This document shows, in pieces, positions 1-4,746 of a DNA stretch of 7,205 nucleotides. Where the stretch lies: assembly GCA_039199225.1 (NCBI GenBank), contig JBCCSZ010000359.1:1-7205 (forward strand), written 5' to 3'. This stretch comes from JBCCSZ01 sp039199225. GTDB taxonomy: Bacteria; Bacteroidota; Bacteroidia; Chitinophagales; Saprospiraceae. Numbering within the stretch: the stretch's first letter is position 1; the number at the start of each line of letters is the position of its first letter. The notes under the pieces were generated by a model. That model worked only from the letters and a program-made list of their open reading frames with translations. It ran no database searches and was not told where the DNA came from. A program made the translations under genes and the position numbers.

Positions 1-1
1 C

Positions 2-376
2 AATGGTGAAAAGAAGGATGTAAAAGTTATAAATGGTAGTGTTCTCAATACCGGATTTAAAATCATCTATTATGGAGATGAATTTCCTGTTTATGATGTG
101 GAATCTTTTCAATTGGTTAGGGATAACGAGGGAGGATATCGAATGAAGTTCTACAAGGATAAAAAGAATGTATATCTAGATAAAGAAATAATACCTCAAG
201 CAGATCCTGAAAGCTTTCAGGTAGTTGATCTAGGATTCTCAAAAGATAGAAATAACGTATATCATAAGTATAGTATATTAAAGGATGCTGATTGCAAATC
301 TTTTAAAAAGAAATCAGCTGGATTATGGGGCGATAAAAATGGAAATAATTACGATTACAAAGGAAATAAAAAATAA
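2..376 (+). CDS. DKNYY-repeat protein, 3' end only (5' cut by window edge)
   Basis: The frame is open from the first in-frame base to TAA at 374-376, giving 124 visible residues. A GTG at 98 could serve as a start, but the repeat pattern already runs through the residues before it, so the gene almost certainly begins upstream of the window. Three similar units follow one another: KDKKNVY, KDRNNVY and GDKNGNNYDY, spaced 29-30 residues apart. They alternate with FPVYDVESFQLV, IIPQADPESFQVV and ILKDADCKSFKKK. This alternation is typical of the DKNYY family (PF13644 type), whose biochemical role is unknown. No catalytic motif is visible, and the N-terminus, which would show a signal peptide or lipobox, lies outside. 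G+C is about 30% by hand count (114 of 376), against roughly 50% in the neighbouring genes, so recent acquisition or a different genomic compartment is possible. It is convergent with the glycosyltransferase. Family assignment is fairly sure; function is unknown. Confidence 0.75.
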   Translation, partial: NGEKKDVKVINGSVLNTGFKIIYYGDEFPVYDVESFQLVRDNEGGYRMKFYKDKKNVYLDKEIIPQADPESFQVVDLGFSKDRNNVYHKYSILKDADCKSFKKKSAGLWGDKNGNNYDYKGNKK

Positions 377-483
377 AGGTCTGTCACTTAATGTATTCTA
401 ATCTGACAACATAGCTGTCAAAGAAAATACCTTATTATATTTTTTAGATAAAACCAGAATAGCGAATTCCATAACACTTTTTG
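377..483. other. AT-rich convergent intergenic gap with a weak hairpin
   Basis: These 107 bases separate two convergent genes. The only structure I see is TGACA (404-408) facing TGTCA (416-420) across a 7-base loop, with a T-run at 440-445 about 20 bases further on. A five-pair stem that far from the T-run is a poor intrinsic terminator, so I leave it as a possible shared termination region. Low G+C continues from the DKNYY gene up to about the glycosyltransferase stop codon. Confidence 0.3.
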
Positions 484-1362
484 CTACTTCATCAGACTCC
501 TTTCTCCCAAGCGGTATAAGTCCATCAGTCGCAAGTTGGGCGATGATCCTCCCAATTGTTTGTACAATACTTTTCCAAATATTTGGTGAAAAAATCGCAG
601 TGCAGGCGCCATACCCCAGCGCTCTAACTGTTGAAAGGTTTTTGTCAATTTGGTTTGAACGCCTGGGTGCTCCTTTTGCAACTTGAGTAAGTTTTCAATG
701 GCTTGGCGGTGTTTGCGAAGAAATACATCCCAAGGTTCTAAGCCGAGATGTTCTACCGGATTGTCCAAGTGGAAAATTTCAAACTCCTTCGCATGGGCTT
801 GTAAGCCAAACAGTGTGTCTTCATGGCCATACTGACGAATGTCTTCTTCGAATCGAATCTGATTGAAGTAGATTTTTTGGATCATAAAATTATTGCTCGT
901 AAAGCCCATTTGATCTTTACGCATGCGCTGCTCAGCCCTCAGCGCTTCGCGCTTGCTGCCATACAACCAATGCAAGTGAAGCCGCTGGTCCTTTGGTGGA
1001 TGAGGAGCATAAATGGTTCCACCACACAAAACCCGTCGATCTTGGCGATGGCTGAGGTAGTTTTCAATAAACTGCTCACTGGCGAGCTGGCTGTCACAAT
1101 CCAAAAAAAGCAGCCATTCTCCAATCGCCGCATCGGCCAATAGATTGCGGATTCTGGACCGTCCGACGTTCTGCGGAAGCACTTCGTATGTGCAATGCGT
1201 ATACTGGGCAATGGAAGCATTCTGTTTTAGAAACGAATCCGTCGAGCCATCGTCAAAGCAGATGAGTTCAAAGTCCACACCCGACCGAAGACACTGCCGG
1301 TGCAGGGCTTCCAAAAGGGGGCGAACATCGAAATTATAGATCGGAATCAGCACAGATAACAT
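484..1362 (-). CDS. Family 2 glycosyltransferase (GT-A fold)
   Basis: The 292-residue protein starts at ATG (complement of 1360-1362) and ends at TAG (complement of 484-486). It opens directly with the GT2 beta strand MLSVLIPIYN. The nucleotide-binding DDGS is at residues 37-40, NVGRSRIRN at 65-73, the metal-binding D-x-D as DCD at 88-90, GGTI at 114-117, TSNNFMI at 155-161, and the ED acceptor/catalytic motif in YGHEDTLFG at 178-186. This is the full order for an inverting GT-A enzyme that transfers a sugar from a nucleotide-sugar donor, probably at the cytoplasmic face of the membrane. No hydrophobic segment long enough to span the membrane is evident; the basic, amphipathic C-terminus might make peripheral contact. 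Donor and acceptor cannot be read from the sequence. It stands alone, divergent from mqnE, with no polysaccharide cluster in view. The start is well supported because the family usually begins within a few residues of this first strand. Confidence 0.88.
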   Translation of the reverse strand: MLSVLIPIYNFDVRPLLEALHRQCLRSGVDFELICFDDGSTDSFLKQNASIAQYTHCTYEVLPQNVGRSRIRNLLADAAIGEWLLFLDCDSQLASEQFIENYLSHRQDRRVLCGGTIYAPHPPKDQRLHLHWLYGSKREALRAEQRMRKDQMGFTSNNFMIQKIYFNQIRFEEDIRQYGHEDTLFGLQAHAKEFEIFHLDNPVEHLGLEPWDVFLRKHRQAIENLLKLQKEHPGVQTKLTKTFQQLERWGMAPALRFFHQIFGKVLYKQLGGSSPNLRLMDLYRLGERSLMK

Positions 1363-1378
1363 AGGCTAAAGATATGTT

Positions 1379-1392
1379 AAAATGGCCCTTTT
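1379..1392. promoter_or_regulatory. Imperfect palindrome in the divergent glycosyltransferase/mqnE spacer
   Basis: AAAAtGGCCcTTTT is a 14-base dyad with one mismatched pair, lying 17 bases upstream of the glycosyltransferase start codon and upstream of the mqnE promoter candidate. Its position would suit an operator or a short bidirectional signal. No regulator is known to recognise it, and single near-palindromes of this length can arise by chance. Confidence 0.2.
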
Positions 1393-1442
1393 GAGTAAAA
1401 AAATTAATTTCAATGGAAACTGAAAGTATTGAAAGTTGTTAG

Positions 1443-1450
1443 TATCTTTG
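1443..1450 (+). promoter_or_regulatory. Candidate Bacteroidota -7 promoter element for the mqn cluster
   Basis: TATCTTTG matches the Bacteroidota primary sigma factor -7 consensus TAnnTTTG at all six fixed positions. The -33 element is poor: ACTG at 1419-1422 is correctly spaced (20 bases) but keeps only the TG of TTTG. Transcription would begin near 1455, downstream of the in-frame TTG at 1429 and 20-30 bases before the ATG codons at 1477 and 1486. It therefore also argues for one of those ATGs as the mqnE start. Confidence 0.4.
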
Positions 1451-1485
1451 AGAATTGTTTATGTAATTCGATCTATATGTTGAAC

Positions 1486-2682
1486 ATGAGCATTACAGAA
1501 AACGTGCAGAACCTAATCGGTCAAACGGAAATCAGTGAGGAGTTGCGGGCCATCGGGGAGAAAGTTTTGAATTTTGAGCGCATCAGCCCGGAAGAAGGAC
1601 AATTGTTATATGACAAAGCTGATTTATCCTTTCTAGGCATACTTGCCAACTTCATCAGAGAGCACAAACACGGCGATAAGACCTACTTCAATCGTAATTT
1701 CCACGTCGAGCCTACCAACGTCTGCCTTTACACTTGTACTTTTTGTTCTTACTCTCGCCTCATCAAGAAGCGTGAGGAGGGGTGGGAGTATAGCTTGGAG
1801 GAGATTATGGACATCATCAAGAAATACGATGAGGAGCCTGTCACAGAGGTTCATATTGTAGGGGGCGTGTTGCCTCAATACGATGTTCCGTTCTACGCGG
1901 AACTGTTCCGCCAAATCAAGGCGCATCGGCCCGAACTGCACGTCAAGGCACTTACGCCTGTGGAGTATCACTACATCTTCAAAAAGGCGAAGATCAGCTA
2001 TGCTGAGGGTATGAAGCAAATGCTGGATGCAGGACTTGACTCCATGCCTGGCGGTGGTGCAGAAATTTTCCATCCAGAGATCAGAGATCAAATTGCAGGG
2101 GGTAAGTGTAGTGGGGAGCAGTGGCTGCAAATCCATGAAGAATGGCACAAACTGGGCAAGCGTTCCAACGCTACCATGTTGTATGGCCACATCGAGAAGT
2201 ATGAGCATCGCATTGATCACATGGAGCAACTGCGCCAGCTTCAGGACCGAACAGGTGGATTCCAAACGTTTATTCCGCTGAAGTTTCGCAACAAAGGAAA
2301 TCAGTTGTCGCATGTCCCCGAAGTGAGCATTCTGGAAGACCTCCGGACGTATGCCATGGGACGCATTTATCTGGATAATTTTGAGCATGTCAAGGCGTAC
2401 TGGCCTATGATCAGTCGCAACACTGCTCAGCTTTCTCTGGCTTTTGGTGTAGACGATATTGATGGTACCATTGACGATACGACGAAGATATACACGATGG
2501 CTGGCTCAGAAGAACAAAGCCCGGCTATGAGTACCAGAGAACTGGTCAATCTCATCCGCTACGTTGGACGTCATCCCATCGAGCGGGATACACTGTACAA
2601 TGTTGTGACGGATTTCAAAGACCACGTTTTTGAGGAGGACAAGCAGTTCAGAGGCTATGTCTCCTTACCAGTTGTGAATTAG
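1486..2682 (+). CDS. mqnE: Aminofutalosine synthase MqnE (radical SAM)
   Basis: MqnE is a cytoplasmic radical SAM enzyme that adds the SAM-derived 5'-deoxyadenosyl radical to 3-enolpyruvylbenzoate, giving aminofutalosine in the futalosine route to menaquinone. Counting from ATG 1486 (398 residues), HVEPTNVC leads into the 4Fe-4S motif C-x3-C-x2-C at C80, C84 and C87. HIVGG at 123-127 fits the SAM-binding glycine region. KALTPVEY (154-161), PGGGAEIF (188-195) and the later TMLYGHIE segment followed by HRIDH are typical of MqnE rather than the related cyclase MqnC. Length is normal for the family. The frame is open back to a TTG at 1429, but that would add an unusual leader and lie upstream of the likely transcription start. 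ATG 1477 is an equally possible start; no Shine-Dalgarno sequence separates the two. The gene leads a same-strand cluster with the phosphatase 52 bases downstream and then mqnA. Confidence 0.93.
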   Translation: MSITENVQNLIGQTEISEELRAIGEKVLNFERISPEEGQLLYDKADLSFLGILANFIREHKHGDKTYFNRNFHVEPTNVCLYTCTFCSYSRLIKKREEGWEYSLEEIMDIIKKYDEEPVTEVHIVGGVLPQYDVPFYAELFRQIKAHRPELHVKALTPVEYHYIFKKAKISYAEGMKQMLDAGLDSMPGGGAEIFHPEIRDQIAGGKCSGEQWLQIHEEWHKLGKRSNATMLYGHIEKYEHRIDHMEQLRQLQDRTGGFQTFIPLKFRNKGNQLSHVPEVSILEDLRTYAMGRIYLDNFEHVKAYWPMISRNTAQLSLAFGVDDIDGTIDDTTKIYTMAGSEEQSPAMSTRELVNLIRYVGRHPIERDTLYNVVTDFKDHVFEEDKQFRGYVSLPVVN

Positions 2683-2734
2683 TGCTTTGTGATTGATTTC
2701 AGGATCAGTCAGTTACAGAATTACACGATAACAA

Positions 2735-3370
2735 ATGACAGATAAAACCATATACATCATCCGACATGGCCAGACAGAGTTCAACAAGCAGCACATCATC
2801 CAAGGTAGTGGTGTGGACTCTTCGCTAAACGATACAGGACAGGCCCAGGCAAAAGCCTTTTTCAGACATTATGAAGAAGTATCGTTCGATGCAGTCTTGG
2901 TTTCCGGATTGATTCGTACGCAGCAAACCGTACAGCCATTTATCGACAAGGGACTGCCCTGGGAAAAGTGGAACGAAATCAATGAAATCGGATGGGGCAT
3001 ACACGAAGGGCAAAAGAGCGAGCCGTGGATGGTCGAATCGTACAAACAAACGATAGCTGCCTGGGGAAGGGGAGAATTTGATGCCAGTGTGGAACAGGGA
3101 GAAAGTGCTGCAAAGCTGGCCGCCAGACTCGGTACATTTGTTGAACACATAAAAAATAGACCCGAAAAGCAGTTGTTGGTCTGCAGCCACGGACGAGCCA
3201 TGCGCTGTCTGATGTGTGTGTTGCAACGGCAGCACCTTCGGGAAATGGAGAACTATAAGCATGCAAACACCGGCCTGTATAAGGTGGATTTCCAGAATGG
3301 TATTTTCAATATCGTCCTGGCAAATGATACCCGACACTTAAATGATCTAAAGCAGACAACCGGCGTATGA
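2735..3370 (+). CDS. Histidine phosphatase family protein (phosphoglycerate mutase-like) inside the mqn cluster
   Basis: The 211-residue protein carries the whole active-site set of branch 1 of the histidine phosphatase superfamily. RHGQT at 10-14 holds the phosphohistidine H11. N17 and the Q23-G24 region follow at their usual places. SGLIRTQQT has the phosphate-binding R61, EINEIGWGIHEG has the probable acid E84, and SHGRAM has the second histidine H152. It should therefore be an active phosphomonoesterase or mutase of the cytoplasm; no signal peptide is visible. Family members include CobC-like alpha-ribazole phosphatases, sugar phosphatases and mutases, and the substrate cannot be chosen from sequence. 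No cobalamin gene is near. It lies 52 bases after mqnE, and its stop overlaps the mqnA start by four bases (ATGA), so translational coupling with mqnA is likely. The known futalosine pathway contains no phosphatase step, so its role there, if any, is open. Confidence 0.88.
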   Translation: MTDKTIYIIRHGQTEFNKQHIIQGSGVDSSLNDTGQAQAKAFFRHYEEVSFDAVLVSGLIRTQQTVQPFIDKGLPWEKWNEINEIGWGIHEGQKSEPWMVESYKQTIAAWGRGEFDASVEQGESAAKLAARLGTFVEHIKNRPEKQLLVCSHGRAMRCLMCVLQRQHLREMENYKHANTGLYKVDFQNGIFNIVLANDTRHLNDLKQTTGV

Positions 3371-4131
3371 AAAAATTAAATCTAACGGCAGTTAGTTATC
3401 TCAACACCAAGCCTTTATTATATGGCTTGCTCAAAAATGGGATGGAAAAAGAGTTGAACATCACTTTGGACATCCCTTCTGCCACAGCTCGCAAGCTCAA
3501 AATGGGTGAAGCCGACCTCGGTTTGGTACCCGTAGCCGTGATTCCGGAGCTGGAAAAAGCACATGTCATCTCTGATTTTTGTATCGGTACAGTTGGAAAG
3601 GTTCAAACGGTTTGTATCTATGGGGACTGTCCCATAGAGCAAATGACGCACCTTTATCTGGATTTTCATTCCAGAACTTCGGTTGAGCTGACCAAGGTGC
3701 TGGCCCGCGAATTTTGGAATGTCGATCCAATTATGCTGCCTGCGAAGGAGGGCTACGAGAATAAGATTGGGGGACGACGAGGTGGACTCATCATCGGCGA
3801 CCGAGCCATTGGGATGGAAAAAAGGCATCCTTTTGTATACGATCTCGGCGAGGCATGGCTGCAACATACTGGCTTACCTTTCGTTTTTGCTACCTGGATC
3901 AGTACCCGCGAATTACCGGCCGATTTTATCAGACGCTTCAACAGTGCACTGGCCGATGGTCTGGCGCAAATACCTGAAATGATTTACCTCATTCCACCGC
4001 CCCGACCAGATTTTGACCTTCACAATTATTTTACACACCACATCAGTTACAACTTTGATGCTCGGAAAAAGAAGGCATTACAACTTTTTCTGGAGGCCAT
4101 GAATTCCCCTGTGCAGCCGATTTTGTTTTGA
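3367..4131 (+). CDS. mqnA: Chorismate dehydratase MqnA
   Basis: MqnA dehydrates chorismate to 3-enolpyruvylbenzoate, the first committed step of the futalosine pathway and the source of MqnE's substrate. The 254-residue protein has the periplasmic-binding-protein-like fold shared by MqnA and MqnD. Its landmarks are SYLNTKPLLYGL at 10-21, IPSATARKLKMGEADLGLVP at 36-55, DFHSRTSV at 99-106, GDRAI at 144-148, DLGEAW at 159-164 and TGLPFVFATW at 168-177. The opening SYLNxxPL motif and the SRTS motif fit MqnA rather than MqnD. There is no signal peptide, so it acts in the cytoplasm. ATG 3367 overlaps the phosphatase stop (ATGA), which fixes both the start and the operon arrangement. mqnB, mqnC and mqnD are not in the window, so the pathway must be completed elsewhere in the genome. 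Confidence 0.93.
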   Translation: MKKLNLTAVSYLNTKPLLYGLLKNGMEKELNITLDIPSATARKLKMGEADLGLVPVAVIPELEKAHVISDFCIGTVGKVQTVCIYGDCPIEQMTHLYLDFHSRTSVELTKVLAREFWNVDPIMLPAKEGYENKIGGRRGGLIIGDRAIGMEKRHPFVYDLGEAWLQHTGLPFVFATWISTRELPADFIRRFNSALADGLAQIPEMIYLIPPPRPDFDLHNYFTHHISYNFDARKKKALQLFLEAMNSPVQPILF

Positions 4132-4257
4132 TTTATGTCGGTTTTGCACTATATTTACGGCGTTGATACATCAAGCCTACCTACAAAATCGTTTCGCAAT
4201 AGGCAGCGAAAAGTTCTCGTTTACTCATGGAGTTTAATGGCTTAAAGCCAGCAAACA

Positions 4258-4298
4258 CAGTCTAATCGTTATGATTAAACTGGCGAATGTTCGTTTTT
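4258..4298 (+). terminator. Candidate terminator of the mqn cluster
   Basis: CAGT-c-TAATC (4258-4267) pairs with GATTA-a-ACTG (4273-4282) around the 5-base loop GTTAT: nine pairs with one C/A mismatch. TTTTT follows at 4294-4298. The 11-base gap between stem and T-run and the low G+C of the stem are not classical, so this is only the best candidate between mqnA (stop at 4131) and the next gene. A shorter TGGCT/AGCCA hairpin lies just before it. Confidence 0.3.
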
Positions 4299-4326
4299 CG
4301 ACTGCTTATTAAATGACCGTTTCAGT

Positions 4327-4353
4327 CAACCTTTCTTAAAAATAAGATGGTTG
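4327..4353. other. Ten-pair hairpin with a small internal loop
   Basis: CAACC (4327-4331) pairs with GGTTG (4349-4353), and TCTTA (4334-4338) pairs with TAAGA (4343-4347), closed by the loop AAAA. The two helices are separated by an asymmetric internal loop (TT opposite T). A second perfect hairpin, GTGTAT-TGT-ATACAC, starts on the same final G and runs to 4367, so the two could stack. No T-run follows, so a terminator is unlikely. Confidence 0.35.
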
Positions 4354-4357
4354 TGTA

Positions 4358-4566
4358 TTGTATACACTGCGATCAAAGTAAATTGGTAAGTTCATCGACT
4401 TGCAGAAAGGGTCTACATGATTCCTAGTTGGTTGGTATACAGACCGTTATTTTGTTTGCAGTGTATCATGCAAGAGCCATCAGCATTCCTGCGCTAAAAC
4501 TTATTTATAAGACTTCTCTCTCTCGAAAAAGTGCTTTGTCAAGAGTTGTGTGGCCATTGGTATACA
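4358..4566. repeat. Three GTATAC sites, two within an exact TTGGTATACA repeat
   Basis: TTGGTATACA occurs exactly at 4432-4441 and 4557-4566, 125 bases apart. A one-base-shorter version, TTGTATACA, is at 4358-4366. All contain the palindrome GTATAC, and the first and third copies lie in hairpins. They lie upstream of the surface-protein promoter candidate, so they could be operator-like sites. There is no direct evidence for a binding protein. Confidence 0.3.
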
Positions 4567-4597
4567 TGGTCTTTTCTAGTAACTTGTACGAAATATA

Positions 4598-4605
4598 TAT
4601 TTTTG
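4598..4605 (+). promoter_or_regulatory. Candidate Bacteroidota -7 element for the surface-protein gene
   Basis: TATTTTTG matches TAnnTTTG at all fixed positions. The upstream -33 region has only TTTT at 4572-4575, at a slightly long spacing. A start near 4611 would give a leader of about 135 bases. The element lies inside the inverted repeat TGTACGAAA (4585-4593) / TTTTGTACA (4601-4609, one G-T pair), so the palindrome straddles the promoter as an operator might. Confidence 0.33.
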
Positions 4606-4746
4606 TACATGAAAGTTGTAGTATGGCTCCAAAATGGAGTACTTGTTGCACTCTTTAAAGCAAGCTCGATCCTGTGGTCATTTTAGACCAATACCAAGGT
4701 TTCCCATTATCATAAATTTTAAAGCTATTGTTCCTAAATCAGTGCT

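Larger units (their letters stand above)
4132..4746. other. Gene-free 615-base region rich in inverted repeats
   Basis: I see no credible gene here on either strand. A 76-codon frame from TTG 4428 has no recognisable composition or motif. What the region holds is a series of short inverted repeats. The clearest are TGGCT/AGCCA (4238-4250), the 4258-4282 hairpin, the 4327-4353 hairpin, GTGTAT/ATACAC (4353-4367), GTAAGT/ACTTGC (4386-4403, one G-U), GGCCAT/ATGGTC (4552-4571, one G-U), the 4585-4609 hairpin, and TGGTC/GACCA (4675-4690). It also has three GTATAC sites and one TAnnTTTG promoter match. It must contain the end of the mqn transcript and the control region of the large surface-protein gene. 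It could also hide an RNA gene, but I recognise no known RNA family. Confidence 0.6.

Noticed and set aside
823..1143. 106-codon plus-strand frame, and nearby frames at 939-1220 and 1145-1339
   Set aside because: All overlap the glycosyltransferase, whose DDGS, DCD and ED motifs confirm the minus-strand reading.
1367..1374. TATCTTTA on the minus strand as a glycosyltransferase promoter
   Set aside because: It misses one fixed base of TAnnTTTG, has no -33 partner, and would start transcription at the start codon itself.
1633..2388. 251-codon open frame on the minus strand
   Set aside because: It lies wholly within mqnE, whose conserved motifs are unmistakable; the antisense translation shows no family motif and is a codon-bias shadow.
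2825..3337. 170-codon minus-strand frame, with shorter overlapping minus frames
   Set aside because: Antisense to the histidine phosphatase, which has its full active site; the minus translations have no motif or sensible start context.
3418..3867. 149-codon minus-strand frame
   Set aside because: Antisense to mqnA; no recognisable domain.
4284..4298. CGAA-TG-TTCG followed by TTTTT as a stand-alone terminator
   Set aside because: A two-base loop is too tight and the remaining stem is only three pairs; kept only as the T-run of the larger candidate at 4258-4298.
4362..4466. Nine-base inverted repeat ATACACTGC (4362-4370) / GCAGTGTAT (4458-4466)
   Set aside because: About one such pair is expected by chance in a region this long, and the arms are 87 bases apart.
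4428..4658. 76-codon plus-strand frame starting at TTG in the gene-free region
   Set aside because: Non-ATG start, no motif, irregular composition, and it runs through hairpins and the promoter candidate; best read as chance.
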